Positions 35,725 to 45,169 of a DNA stretch of 58,346 bases are shown one piece after another; position 1 is the first letter of the stretch; every line of letters begins with the position of its first letter. The stretch covers positions 1-58,346 of the forward strand of contig JAJDAZ010000033.1 of the NCBI GenBank assembly GCA_029261595.1. The letters run 5' to 3'. Both the position numbers and the translations under genes were made by a program. This stretch comes from Nitrospinaceae bacterium (GTDB lineage: Bacteria > Nitrospinota > Nitrospinia > Nitrospinales > VA-1). The notes beneath the pieces were generated by a model. It had not been told where the DNA came from. It made no database searches and was given only the letters and a program-made list of their open reading frames with translations.

Positions 35725-36292
35725 AGGGTTCCATTCGAACATTCATATGGCGCTGGTCCATTATCCCGTATACAACAAGGCGAGAGAGATCGTCGTTTCG
35801 TCCGTCACCACCCTGGATGTGCACGATTCGTCCCGCATCTGCCGGACTTTCGGAATTGGGACGTTATATATCGTCACTCCCCTGAAAACCCAGCAGAATT
35901 TAGTGGACAGAATCATAAGTCACTGGAAATCTGGGTACGGAGCAACGTATAATCCAACACGCAAGGAAGCTCTGCTCACATCCCAGGTGAAAAATTCCCT
36001 GGAAGATGTGGTTGCCGACATTACTGAAACGTCCGGGCAACGACCCAAAACCATCGTCACCCATGCCAGGGATCAATCCCGGAGCATCGGTTACGATGTG
36101 ATGAGAAACGAGCTGAAAAAAGACGAACAATACCTGCTGGTGTTTGGCACCGGCTGGGGACTGGAACAAAACATCATCAAAAAAGCGGATTTTTTGCTGA
36201 ATCCGATTAAAGGATCTGAAGAATACAATCATTTGTCTGTTCGGGCCGCCATTGCTATTATCATGGACCGCCTGCTGGGGATTGACCGGTAA
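35717..36292 (+). CDS. SPOUT-fold RNA methyltransferase of the trmD-neighbour family
   Basis: This 191-residue protein belongs to the small SPOUT family found beside trmD in Thermotoga, Aquifex and delta-proteobacteria (Methyltrn_RNA_4-like). It has MALVHYPVYNKAREIVVSS, the TLDVHDSSRICRTFGIG segment and the knot motif LLVFGTGWGLEQNI followed by YNHLSVRAAIAIIMDRLLG. The start is probably TTG at 35717, overlapping the trmD stop; ATG at 35747 is the alternative and sits at the conserved MALVHYP. The target nucleotide is not known to me. Confidence 0.85.
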   Translation: MAEGFHSNIHMALVHYPVYNKAREIVVSSVTTLDVHDSSRICRTFGIGTLYIVTPLKTQQNLVDRIISHWKSGYGATYNPTRKEALLTSQVKNSLEDVVADITETSGQRPKTIVTHARDQSRSIGYDVMRNELKKDEQYLLVFGTGWGLEQNIIKKADFLLNPIKGSEEYNHLSVRAAIAIIMDRLLGIDR

Positions 36293-36392
36293 CGGGATCC
36301 CATCGCAAATGATGCGTCGTTAAAGATAAATCGTTATATAAGAAACAGTTATTTTTCTAACAATAGGTTAATTGCGGAAAGGAGCAGGATCG

Positions 36393-36794
36393 ATGAACCT
36401 GATTGATCAAATTGAAACCGGGGAACTGAAAAAAGAGGTCCCTGAAATACATATCGGGGATACCGTGAAAGTACACATGCGGATCGTCGAGGGTGAAAAA
36501 GAACGAACCCAGATCATCGAGGGAGTCGTGATCAAAATGCATGGCGGCGGTGTCCGAGCCACACTGACAGTCCGAAAAATATCTTTCGGCGTGGGTGTGG
36601 AAAGAATTTTCCCCCTGCATTCCCCGCGTGTTGAAAAAATCGAAGTCGTGAAACGCGCTAAAGTCCGGCAGGCAAAATTGTATTACTTGAGAGAACTGCG
36701 CGGCAAGGCGGCGAGGCTGAAAGAATTACGACCAAAAAGAACGGGCAAAGCAACCAAGGGCAAAAAGGCCAAGGCGCAAAAATCTGGATCCTGA
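36393..36794 (+). CDS. rplS: 50S ribosomal protein L19
   Basis: This 133-residue protein lies at the 30S-50S interface. It has the canonical [26 protein letters not shown]-like [34 protein letters not shown] and [24 protein letters not shown], with a lysine-rich tail. The ATG at 36393 has GGAAAGGAG upstream. It closes the translation operon; a strong hairpin lies 46 bases after the stop. Confidence 0.97.
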   Translation: MNLIDQIETGELKKEVPEIHIGDTVKVHMRIVEGEKERTQIIEGVVIKMHGGGVRATLTVRKISFGVGVERIFPLHSPRVEKIEVVKRAKVRQAKLYYLRELRGKAARLKELRPKRTGKATKGKKAKAQKSGS

Positions 36795-36840
36795 AACAAC
36801 AGGGTACTGATTTTTCCACACCCTAACCGACTCTCCATGA

Positions 36841-36860
36841 CCCCACCGTTTTGCGTGGGG
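36841..36860. terminator. Hairpin between convergent rplS and M48 protease genes
   Basis: CCCCAC and GTGGGG form a six-base stem with an eight-base loop between two convergent genes, followed on the plus strand by CAGGGTTTAT. It probably serves both transcripts. Confidence 0.6.
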
Positions 36861-36879
36861 CAGGGTTTATCGGATGATT

Positions 36880-37689
36880 TTATTTCTGGACGAAAGTCTC
36901 TCCCAGACCATACTGGGTTTTCGCTTCCTTGTATTGCGCCACGGCTCGCGGCATGAACCGGTTCAGGTTGGCAATCCGGGTCGCATCCGCAGGATGGGTT
37001 GACAGTAATTCCGGCGGTTGCGCACCTTGTTTCATCTGGCTGAACCGGGTCCAGAATCGGACCGCCTCTCTTGGGTCATACCCTGCCCTCGCCATATACG
37101 CCAAACCAATCTGATCGGCTTCTGATTCATTCCCCCGGCTGAAGGGAAGTTGAATTCCATACTGCAAACCCAATCCCAGAGAGCCTAAGATCATATTACG
37201 GCTGGCCGAGTTCGCAAGCGAGATGTTGGCCGCAGACATTGCCGTGGACACCACCATCTGTTGCGACATGCGCTGGGCTCCGTGACGAGCCGTCACATGG
37301 GCTATTTCGTGACCCATCACCGCCGCTAAAGCCGCTTCATTCTCGCAGACCTTCAACAACCCGGTATAAGCCGCCGTTTTACCACCGGGCAGCGCAAAGG
37401 CATTCATCTGTTCGGACTCAAAGAGTTTAAATTCCCATTCGAGGTCCGGCATGGTGGTCGTCGCCGCAAGGCGTCGGCCCACCCGCTCGGTGATGCCAAC
37501 CAGGCGAGCATCCGTAGACTCCTTTTCCTTTTGGAGAATTTCTCCAAAGGCCTGCTCGCCCAGGGAGGCTTCCTTTGCCAAAGACAAAGTAGGAATGATG
37601 AAAGCCTTCTTCCCCGATTCCGGAGTGGTCACACAAGCCGCAACTAAAGCCAGTAAAACAAATATGGGTACTAGTATTTTTGTTTTCAT
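36880..37689 (-). CDS. M48-family metalloprotease lipoprotein (LoiP/BepA-like)
   Basis: This 269-residue protein has a lipoprotein signal with lipobox LVAAC (Cys19). Zinc ligands are in AAVMGHEIAHVTARHG and the third ligand is in NESEADQIGLAYMARAGYDP. The FALPGGKTAAYTGLL strand is typical of Ste24/BepA periplasmic proteases. It lacks the TPR domain of BepA, so is closer to LoiP. Its role is quality control of outer-membrane proteins. It converges on rplS and diverges from rnhB. Confidence 0.92.
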   Translation of the reverse strand: MKTKILVPIFVLLALVAACVTTPESGKKAFIIPTLSLAKEASLGEQAFGEILQKEKESTDARLVGITERVGRRLAATTTMPDLEWEFKLFESEQMNAFALPGGKTAAYTGLLKVCENEAALAAVMGHEIAHVTARHGAQRMSQQMVVSTAMSAANISLANSASRNMILGSLGLGLQYGIQLPFSRGNESEADQIGLAYMARAGYDPREAVRFWTRFSQMKQGAQPPELLSTHPADATRIANLNRFMPRAVAQYKEAKTQYGLGETFVQK

Positions 37690-37818
37690 AATTTAAATTA
37701 TATGGCTGATGGACCTGGTTTTGCAACGACAAATATCATCACCCAAAAATTATTAAAACCAGTTTTAAGTTGCCTGGTCCTTCCCGATGAAATATGATTT
37801 CCCGAGGAGGAAACAGGG

Positions 37819-38415
37819 ATGCTTAAATATGAAACCGAAGCCCTTAATCAGGGCTACCGGTTGGTTGCCGGAATCGATGAAGCCGGGCGCGGCCCCCTTG
37901 CCGGGCCGGTCGTGGCCGCCGCGGTATTGCTCCCTCCAGAGGTTTCCCTCGATGGTTTGGATGACAGCAAAAAACTTTCTGAAAAATCCAGAGAGAAATT
38001 TTTTCCTGAGATTATTCAAACCGCTTTGTCCTATGGCGTGGGCGTCGTTTCCGTCGAAACGATAGAAAAAATCAATATCCTGCAGGCGGCACTATTAGCA
38101 ATGAAACAGGCCGTTGAAAAATGCGGCCTGGACCCCGATCTTTTGCTCGTGGATGGCAACAAGCGGGTCGATCATCCCGCCCAGCAATGGACCATCGTCG
38201 GAGGAGACGGGAAAAGCCTGTCCATCGCCGCGGCGTCCGTCATCGCCAAAGTCACCCGAGACCGGATCATGCAGGAATATCACCAAGACTATCCCGATTA
38301 TGAGTTTGACCGTCACAAAGGCTACCCCACAAAACTGCATAAGGAAAAAATAAAACGATTCGGCCCCTGCCCGATTCACCGGAAAACCTTTCATGGCATA
38401 AAAGAATACCAATGA
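37819..38415 (+). CDS. rnhB: Ribonuclease HII
   Basis: This 198-residue enzyme removes ribonucleotides from DNA. The metal-binding acidic residues are in AGIDEAGRGPLAGPV, LLVDGNK and the C-terminal AASVIAKVTRDR; YDFDRHKGYPT-like text (YEFDRHKGYPTKLH) and GPCPIHRKTF complete the family. GAGGAGG precedes the ATG. The stop overlaps the recJ start by four bases. Confidence 0.96.
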   Translation: MLKYETEALNQGYRLVAGIDEAGRGPLAGPVVAAAVLLPPEVSLDGLDDSKKLSEKSREKFFPEIIQTALSYGVGVVSVETIEKINILQAALLAMKQAVEKCGLDPDLLLVDGNKRVDHPAQQWTIVGGDGKSLSIAAASVIAKVTRDRIMQEYHQDYPDYEFDRHKGYPTKLHKEKIKRFGPCPIHRKTFHGIKEYQ

Positions 38416-40160
38416 TATCCCTGCTCCACAAAACCTGGCATGTCTCTGAACCCTCGCTTGACTCGGTCAAAGCCCTGATCGAAGCACTGAGAATATCCCC
38501 CGTTCAGGCAGGCTTGCTCGTCAACCGTCAGGTGACCTCAGCCGAGGAAGCCCGGTATACTCTCGACTCCGACTTGACAAAATTGCACGATCCTTTTTTG
38601 ATGACGGGAATGCAAAAAGCTGTGGATCGTGTGGTCCAATCGATTGAGGCTAAAGAAAAAATCACCGTTTTTTGCGATTACGATGTGGATGGCGTATCCT
38701 CCGCCGCATTTTTAATCCATTTTTTCCGCGACCTCAGCGTGTCGATCGACTATTACCTCCCCGAACGCATGGCCGAAGGATACGGACTCAATGAGAGCGC
38801 CGTTCGTAAAATCCGCGAACAAGGAAGCGCGCTCATGATAACCGCCGACTGCGGCATCACCGGCAACCACGAAGTGGAGGTCGCGAACAGTATTGGATTG
38901 GACGTGATCGTGACCGACCATCATCAGGTCGGTGCCAAAGGACTGCCGGACTGTGTCGCGGTGCTGAACCCACATCAGCCCGATTGCGGGTACCCCTACC
39001 GTTTTTTAAGTGGCGTGGGCATCGTGTTCAAGCTCGCCACAGCGGTTCGGTCGGCCTTGCATCATCAAGCGGGATGGGAAAAAAGCCGCCTGCCCAATTT
39101 AAAACGCCATCTCGACTTGTTCACTCTTGGCACCATCGCCGATGTCGCGCCCTTGACCGGGGAAAATCATATTTTGTGCTCTCATGGTTTGGAAGTCATG
39201 GCGGAATCCGCAAAGCCAGGCCTGGTTGCGCTCAAATCAGTGGCCAAAGTCGATGGGAAGATAAACGCCCAAACAATCGGGTTCTCCCTGGGCCCCCGGT
39301 TGAACGCCGCAGGCAGAATGGGCAAGGCCGACGCCGGACTGCATCTTTTGACTTCCACCAGTCTGGAAGAAGCGATGGCGATGGCAACGGGCATCGACGA
39401 GATCAACACCGAACGAAAAGAAACTCAAAAGTTAACGCAGGAAGAAGCGGAATATCTGGTCGACCGCGAAGTCGATCTTGAAAATGACCGGGTCATCGTT
39501 CTGGCATCGGACAATTTCCATGCCGGGGTGATCGGCATCGTCGCCTCCCGCATCGTTGAAAAATATTTCCGCCCCACCGTTCTCATCGCGCTTACTGACG
39601 GCATAGGCAAAGGCTCAGGACGGAGCATCCCCAAATTTAATCTATTCAAAGCGTTCTCCCAATGTGCGGAACATTTCATCCAGTTCGGCGGCCACGCCTA
39701 CGCCGCTGGGCTCAGCATCGAAGAGGATAAAGTCGAAGGCTTCCGGCGGGCCATCAATGAAGTCGGAAAAACCTTCCTCAAGGAAGAAGACCTGATTCCT
39801 GAACTTAGGATAGACGCCCGTTTGGACATTGAACATATCAACCGAAGACTGTTCAATCAGGTCCACGGACTGGAACCTTTTGGCGCGGAGAACCCGGTAC
39901 CGGTATTCATGGCGAGCGAGGTAAAAATCCAAAACCTCAAATTTATGGGGAAAGAAGAAAACCATGTCCGTTTTCGTGCGGTTCAGGGCAAGGCAAAAAT
40001 AGACGCTGTCGGATTCGGTATGGCAGAAGCCTTTTCCGCCATCGAACCAACCACGGACCTTTTAGACATCGCCTACGAAATTCATCTCAACACCTGGAAC
40101 GGCCAGGACAAAGTGGAACTTCGATTGTTGGACATACGACTGTCTGAAGACAGCGGTTAG
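38412..40160 (+). CDS. recJ: Single-stranded-DNA-specific 5'-3' exonuclease RecJ
   Basis: This 582-residue DHH-family nuclease works in recombination and mismatch repair. Motif I is FCDYDVDGVSSAAFLI, motif II ITADCGITG, motif III VTDHHQVG, and the DHHA1 domain has KGSGRSIPKFNLF and QFGGHAYAAGL. A C-terminal OB domain (about 460-575) follows. Length fits the family. The ATGA overlap with rnhB indicates coupling. Confidence 0.95.
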   Translation: MISLLHKTWHVSEPSLDSVKALIEALRISPVQAGLLVNRQVTSAEEARYTLDSDLTKLHDPFLMTGMQKAVDRVVQSIEAKEKITVFCDYDVDGVSSAAFLIHFFRDLSVSIDYYLPERMAEGYGLNESAVRKIREQGSALMITADCGITGNHEVEVANSIGLDVIVTDHHQVGAKGLPDCVAVLNPHQPDCGYPYRFLSGVGIVFKLATAVRSALHHQAGWEKSRLPNLKRHLDLFTLGTIADVAPLTGENHILCSHGLEVMAESAKPGLVALKSVAKVDGKINAQTIGFSLGPRLNAAGRMGKADAGLHLLTSTSLEEAMAMATGIDEINTERKETQKLTQEEAEYLVDREVDLENDRVIVLASDNFHAGVIGIVASRIVEKYFRPTVLIALTDGIGKGSGRSIPKFNLFKAFSQCAEHFIQFGGHAYAAGLSIEEDKVEGFRRAINEVGKTFLKEEDLIPELRIDARLDIEHINRRLFNQVHGLEPFGAENPVPVFMASEVKIQNLKFMGKEENHVRFRAVQGKAKIDAVGFGMAEAFSAIEPTTDLLDIAYEIHLNTWNGQDKVELRLLDIRLSEDSG

Positions 40161-40214
40161 CCTCCCCATGCATGGCACCAGGGACTGGCACAACAACCAA
40201 TAACCGGTTTTTCT

Positions 40215-40985
40215 ATGACCCCGTCTGTCAAAATTGGCCTGATTTTTTTTATCGCCGCAGTGGGAATAATCGCAACGTTTACTTTTCCACCGATTCCTCA
40301 GGACCAGAGCTACCTCCTTTTTGCAGACAGCCGTTCCTTGTGGGGCATTCCGAATTTTGGCGATGTCATCTCTAACATTCCATTTTCGTTGGTGGGCGTT
40401 CTGGGGTTACTCACCGTAAGGAAGCATTGGAAAGATAACACCCGGTTCACAAATCCGCTCGAAGCCGTGCCCTTTCTGGTTGCGTTTATCGGCCTGATTC
40501 TGTTAGGACCCTGCTCCGCTTATTTCCACTGGACACCCGCAAACGACACCCTAATATGGGACCGATTGCCAATGACACTGGTCTTCATGGCTTTTTTTTC
40601 GATTATCATTGCCGAACGCATTCACCTGAAAACGGGGCTCACCCTTCTTCCTCTATTTATAGCGGTGGGCATCGGCAGCGTGATCTATTGGAGCGTCACC
40701 GAATCCCAAGGACAGGGCGATCTTCGGCCCTACGCGCTGGTGCAGTTCTTACCCGTCCTGTTGATTCCCCTCATCCTGATCCTTTTTAAACCCCGCTACA
40801 GCGGAGGCCGACACCTGGTGGAAGTGATTGTCTGGTACGGCCTGGCCAAAGTTTTCGAGTTACTGGATACCCCGATTCATGTATTCACCCATCACCTGGT
40901 GAGCGGTCACACTCTTAAACACCTGGCGGCGGCAGTCGGTATTTACGGACTGGTAAGATATGTCCGGGTCCGGCAGAAAATCTGA
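40215..40985 (+). CDS. Ceramidase-like (CREST superfamily) integral membrane protein
   Basis: This 256-residue protein has about seven membrane segments. It carries the residues expected of alkaline-ceramidase/CREST hydrolases: a serine in SNIPFSLVG, His and Asp in YFHWTPANDTLIWDRLPMT, and paired histidines in HHLVSGHTLKHLAAA. CREST enzymes are zinc-dependent hydrolases of lipid amides. No sphingolipid genes are in the window, so another lipid substrate is possible. It follows recJ by 54 bases but is probably separate in function. Confidence 0.8.
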   Translation: MTPSVKIGLIFFIAAVGIIATFTFPPIPQDQSYLLFADSRSLWGIPNFGDVISNIPFSLVGVLGLLTVRKHWKDNTRFTNPLEAVPFLVAFIGLILLGPCSAYFHWTPANDTLIWDRLPMTLVFMAFFSIIIAERIHLKTGLTLLPLFIAVGIGSVIYWSVTESQGQGDLRPYALVQFLPVLLIPLILILFKPRYSGGRHLVEVIVWYGLAKVFELLDTPIHVFTHHLVSGHTLKHLAAAVGIYGLVRYVRVRQKI

Positions 40986-41146
40986 TCCTCCTCCTGTTTC
41001 CCCGGCAAAATAATTTGCTCATTCCGCTCGGCAGGAGTTAATATAGGCCTTCCCTTGATACCCCCTGGGTTATTGAGCCTGAGTGAAGCTCCTGCCTTGT
41101 TTGCGCCGGAATCGCTATTCTGAAATTATCTAAAAAAGAGGAAACT

Positions 41147-42244
41147 ATGGGATTCACCTGCGGCCTGGTCGGCCTGCCCAATGTGGGCAAATCGACGATC
41201 TTCAATGCCCTCACCCACGCCGGTGCGGAATCGGCCAATTACGCCTTCACAACCATAGAGCCCAACAACGGCATGGTGGCGGTTCCCGACCCCAGGCTGG
41301 ACGAAATCGCCAAACTAGTCCCCGCGAAGGTAACCGTCCGCACCACCTTGCAGTTCGTGGACATCGCCGGCCTCGTCAAAGGCGCTTCCAAGGGAGAAGG
41401 CCTCGGGAACAAATTTTTAGGCCACATCCGGGAGGTGGACGCCATCGCACATGTGGTCCGCTGTTTTGAAGACGACAATATTCCCCACGTCAGCAACAAG
41501 GTGGACCCGCTCTCCGACATCGAAGTCATCCACACCGAATTGATGATCGCCGACATGGAGTCTCTGGAACGCAGATGTTTGAAGCTAGCCAAACTTGCCA
41601 AAAGCGGCAACAAGGAAGCCCAGTTTGAATTGGGATTGATCGAACAACTTTTAAAAATCCTGAACGCCGGTCAACCGGCGCGCACCCTTGAAACTCATAC
41701 CGAAGAAGAAGCCCGATTTGTCAAATCGCTCAACCTGATCACGGCAAAACCCGTGCTTTATGTGTGCAATATCGCCGACCCTTCGGAAACCGAAAACGAG
41801 CATGTCCTAGCCGTCCGCAAGCACGCGAAGGAGGAAGGAGCGGGCGTGGTCGCGCTGGTAGGCAAACTGGAGCAGGAAATCATGGAAATGGAAGACCCGG
41901 AGGAGCAACAAATGTTTCTGGAAGAAATGGGCTTTAAAGAAACCGGGCTCAACCGGATGATCCACGCCGGATACCAGTTGCTCGATCTGGTCACCTATTT
42001 CACCGTCGGCGAAAAAGAAAACCGGGCCTGGACATTGAAGAAAAATTCCAAAGCCCCGCAGGCGGCGGGCGTGATTCATACGGATTTTGAAAAAGGCTTC
42101 ATCCGCGCGGAAGTCTATAATTATGACGACCTGATACAGCACCAGTCCGAAAGCGCGGTGAAAGAAGCCGGAAAACTGCGCATTGAAGGAAAAGACTACG
42201 TCTTCCAGGACGGCGACATCGCTCACTTTCGATTCAATGTTTAG
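41147..42244 (+). CDS. ychF: Redox/translation-associated ATPase YchF (OLA1/Obg-like)
   Basis: This 365-residue protein has CGLVGLPNVGKSTIFNALT at the N-terminus, the effector YAFTTIEPN, DIAGLVKGASKGEGLGNKFL and the altered NKxD region CNIADPSE that gives the family ATP preference. The C-terminal TGS domain (about 280-365) contains AAGVIHTDFEKGFIRAEVY and DYVFQDGDIAHFRFNV. GAGG lies shortly before the ATG. It stands alone. Confidence 0.96.
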   Translation: MGFTCGLVGLPNVGKSTIFNALTHAGAESANYAFTTIEPNNGMVAVPDPRLDEIAKLVPAKVTVRTTLQFVDIAGLVKGASKGEGLGNKFLGHIREVDAIAHVVRCFEDDNIPHVSNKVDPLSDIEVIHTELMIADMESLERRCLKLAKLAKSGNKEAQFELGLIEQLLKILNAGQPARTLETHTEEEARFVKSLNLITAKPVLYVCNIADPSETENEHVLAVRKHAKEEGAGVVALVGKLEQEIMEMEDPEEQQMFLEEMGFKETGLNRMIHAGYQLLDLVTYFTVGEKENRAWTLKKNSKAPQAAGVIHTDFEKGFIRAEVYNYDDLIQHQSESAVKEAGKLRIEGKDYVFQDGDIAHFRFNV

Positions 42245-42586
42245 CTGAGATGCCTCTGACAGCACATACAAGCCATTGATTTAAAATAAAATAATGGTTT
42301 TGAAAGCGCTTATTTAAAAAATGGATGATTCACTAGAACTAAAAGGTAATTTTTAATACAATCGTAAAAACATAAAATTTTTCTTTTGAGTTTGGAAAAC
42401 CCTTTCCCCGCCGATTCAATCCTCTCGCTATTTTCTCTTTCCCATACGCAAATCTTTTGATACACACATCATATTAGGTGTGGATGCATTCTACTCCATT
42501 TCTTTCAAGTTTATGTTAATTGGAAATAATTGTTTTATTTAAAAAATATTTGAACACCATAACAGTATGAAAAAGCAATCGTTAAA
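42245..42586. other. AT-rich intergenic region, no gene seen
   Basis: A 342-base stretch between ychF and the histidine kinase is AT-rich. It contains one short inverted repeat, CACAC at 42463-42467 with GTGTG at 42478-42482, and poly-A/T tracts. No open reading frame with a credible start is visible. It probably contains the histidine kinase promoter. Confidence 0.5.
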
Positions 42587-44068
42587 ATGAAGAAACATTT
42601 TATATTTTTTATAGTTTTGACTTTATTTGGCGTTTTTATCTTATCCGCAATTTGGGAATTTCTGCTTGAAGGTTGGGTTTCTGATTGGATTATCACCGAC
42701 CATGACACTGAAACAAACAAGGACAAATGGAAATTCGTTTATACAGCCGTTTTTTTCTCCGGAATCGCGTTGATTCTACCGGTGATTCTGACTTTGCAAA
42801 ATATAAAGCAAAAAACAGAGGTGGGAAGAACCCTAAGGGAAAGTGAAGAACGCTATCGAACACTATTTAACCCACTGAGTTCCATAGTTTTGGGAACTTC
42901 ACCCGCTACCTCCGGGGAAGTTTTTTTTCAATCCCTGGTTTCCCATCTGGCTTCTGCACTTCAAATCAAGTATGCCTTTATCGCCGAAAAAACCAATGAA
43001 AGCGGAAAGATGTTCAAAACACTAGCTTTTTGCGTTAAAGGAAATATCGCTGATAACATTGAGTATGATGCAAAAGGAACGCCTTGTGAATTAGTGCATG
43101 AAGGTCAAACCGTGATTTTCCCTGAAAATGTTCAAGAACAATTTCCCGACGACCTCTATTTAAAGCAATGGGAAATTAAAAGTTATATAGGTGTTCCCCT
43201 AATGGATGTATCTGGAAAAACCACGGGATTATTGGGAGTGATGGACGACAAGCCTCTCTCGGATGTAACAACCCTGAAGTCTATTCTGACGATATTTGCA
43301 TCCCGTGCAGGAGCTGAAATTCAAAGAATGCGGGCAGAGGAAAATTTAGCAAAAAATACCAGAGAATTGGAACGAACCAATAAAGAGCTTCAGGGTTTCG
43401 CGCACATCGCGTCTCACGATTTACAGGAACCTCTCAGAAAAATAATTATCTTTGGAGACCGTTTGGAATCCACCATCCAAGGACCTAATGAAAAGGGACG
43501 GGACTATTTGGACCGGATGCAAAAATCCGCCGCCAGAATGAGAAATTTTATTGAGGATCTACTTCATTACACTCGGGTGGAAATGAAGGCTTCTCCCTTT
43601 GAAACCGTTGACCTCAACGAAATCGCAAAAGATATAATCAATGAATTTGAATTCCGGTTACAGGAAACCAAAGGCACCGTAAATTTAAAAAATTTGCCTG
43701 TCATTGAAGCCGATCCATTTCAAATGCGGCAATTATTTCTAAACATGATTGGCAACGGGCTCAAGTTTCATCGGGAAAGCGTGCCACCCGTTATTAATTT
43801 GAACAGTGTTTACAAAGAAAATGGGATGTGGGAGATCACCATCGAAGATAATGGTATAGGGATCGATGAACAACATGTGGACCGCATATTCAAGCCCTTT
43901 GAACGACTGCACAACCGCAGCACTTTTGAAGGTACGGGGATAGGATTGACAATCTGCAATAAGATCGCAACCCGCCACGGAGGGGGCATTTCAGTAAAAA
44001 GGCATTCTGAAAGTGGAGTGACTTTTCATATCACTCTCCCTGAAAAGCAAAAAGAAAATAATATTTGA
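42587..44068 (+). CDS. Membrane-bound sensor histidine kinase with GAF domain
   Basis: This is a 493-residue protein. Two membrane helices (about 5-27 and 50-70) flank a very short outside loop, so sensing is probably cytoplasmic. A RESEERYRTLFNP segment leads into a GAF domain (about 105-250). HisKA has the phospho-acceptor in FAHIASHDLQEPLRKI; the HATPase has NMIGNGLKFH, EDNGIGIDEQ, FKPFERLH and GTGIGLTIC. The HDLQEP form is common in phytochrome-like and GAF kinases. No cognate response regulator is adjacent. Its AT-richness suggests mobility relative to neighbours. Confidence 0.93.
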   Translation: MKKHFIFFIVLTLFGVFILSAIWEFLLEGWVSDWIITDHDTETNKDKWKFVYTAVFFSGIALILPVILTLQNIKQKTEVGRTLRESEERYRTLFNPLSSIVLGTSPATSGEVFFQSLVSHLASALQIKYAFIAEKTNESGKMFKTLAFCVKGNIADNIEYDAKGTPCELVHEGQTVIFPENVQEQFPDDLYLKQWEIKSYIGVPLMDVSGKTTGLLGVMDDKPLSDVTTLKSILTIFASRAGAEIQRMRAEENLAKNTRELERTNKELQGFAHIASHDLQEPLRKIIIFGDRLESTIQGPNEKGRDYLDRMQKSAARMRNFIEDLLHYTRVEMKASPFETVDLNEIAKDIINEFEFRLQETKGTVNLKNLPVIEADPFQMRQLFLNMIGNGLKFHRESVPPVINLNSVYKENGMWEITIEDNGIGIDEQHVDRIFKPFERLHNRSTFEGTGIGLTICNKIATRHGGGISVKRHSESGVTFHITLPEKQKENNI

Positions 44069-44117
44069 TTGAATAAAATCGTCAAGATGGGAATGAGGAC
44101 GGCGACTATTTGACGAA

Positions 44118-45101
44118 TTAAACTGCGCCCGACCACCCAGGAACCAGACTTCGCGGCTTTTTCCCAGCCAATGCATCGAGGACGTTGTCCGCAACCAGCA
44201 AAGCCATGCGGTTGCGGGTATCGGTACTGGCACTTCCGATATGCGGGAGTAGCAGAAGGTTATCAAGTTCGGTCATGCCCCCGGCGAGTTCCGGTTCGTT
44301 TTCATAGACATCAAGGGCGGCCCCGGCCAATTCTCCCTGCCTAAGCGCATCAACCAACGCCCGGTCATCGACCACTTTTCCCCGTGCGGTATGAATCAGG
44401 TAGGCGGTTTTTTTCATCCGTGTCAATTGCTCTTTGCCGATCATGTGTTGGGTGGCATCGGTCAGCGGCACGTGCGGAGTCACAAAGTCGGACTGCGCCA
44501 ACAGGTCATCGAACGAAACAAATTCCGCGTTCAGTTCTTTTTCGATTTCTTCAGGCAATCGGTTTCTCTGGTGATACAGGACACGCATATTGAAACCCAA
44601 CGCACGCCTTGCCACCGCTTTACCGATTTCCCCGCATCCGATGACGCCCAACGTTTTGCCGTACACATCGCCGCCCAAAAACAGTTTGCCCTGCCAGCCG
44701 GTGAATTTTCCTTCACGGGTGTACTTGTCTGAAGGAACGATTTGACGGGCGATGGAAAGAATCATCGCCCAGGTCAGATCCGCCGTGGTCTCGTGTAGAA
44801 CGCCCGGTGTATTGGTCACCCAGATGCCTTTTCGCCGGGCATGGGACACGTCGATGTTATTAAACCCCGCTCCGTAGTTGGCGATTATTTTCAGATTTTT
44901 TCCCTGATCGATAATGTCCGCATCGATTTTATCCGATAGGTAAGTGATCAATGCCGCGCTTTCCGAGGCGAACTGTTTTAGCTCCTCCTTTGTCGGGGCC
45001 GTTTCAGTATCATTTGTCCTCAATTCGCAATGGGGAGACAGTTTTTCTAAAGCAATTTCCGGGAAAATATTGGTGACCGTCACAATGGGCTTCAATGGCA
45101 T
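44118..45101 (-). CDS. D-2-hydroxyacid dehydrogenase (glyoxylate/hydroxypyruvate reductase-like)
   Basis: This 327-residue NAD(P)-dependent dehydrogenase has the cofactor motif LGVIGCGEIGKAVARRALGF, then catalytic Arg in IHTARGKVVDD, Glu in VYENEPE and His in LLLPHIGSAS. The NYGAGFNNIDV and TNTPGVLHETTADL stretches match the glyoxylate reductase branch. It would reduce glyoxylate or hydroxypyruvate, useful for photorespiratory-type salvage or serine metabolism. AAAGGATCAGG precedes the ATG. The gene is single. Confidence 0.92.
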   Translation of the reverse strand: MPLKPIVTVTNIFPEIALEKLSPHCELRTNDTETAPTKEELKQFASESAALITYLSDKIDADIIDQGKNLKIIANYGAGFNNIDVSHARRKGIWVTNTPGVLHETTADLTWAMILSIARQIVPSDKYTREGKFTGWQGKLFLGGDVYGKTLGVIGCGEIGKAVARRALGFNMRVLYHQRNRLPEEIEKELNAEFVSFDDLLAQSDFVTPHVPLTDATQHMIGKEQLTRMKKTAYLIHTARGKVVDDRALVDALRQGELAGAALDVYENEPELAGGMTELDNLLLLPHIGSASTDTRNRMALLVADNVLDALAGKKPRSLVPGWSGAV

Positions 45102-45169
45102 CCTGATCCTTTCTCAAATTAACGGGTTTTTAAACGACCTGATTCTAAAAGAAAAATCTCTTTAATCCC

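Noticed and set aside
36841..36860. Further copy of the composite hairpin element after rplS
   Set aside because: The CCCCAC/GTGGGG stem resembles the first hairpin, but none of the downstream modules follow, so it is treated as an ordinary terminator.
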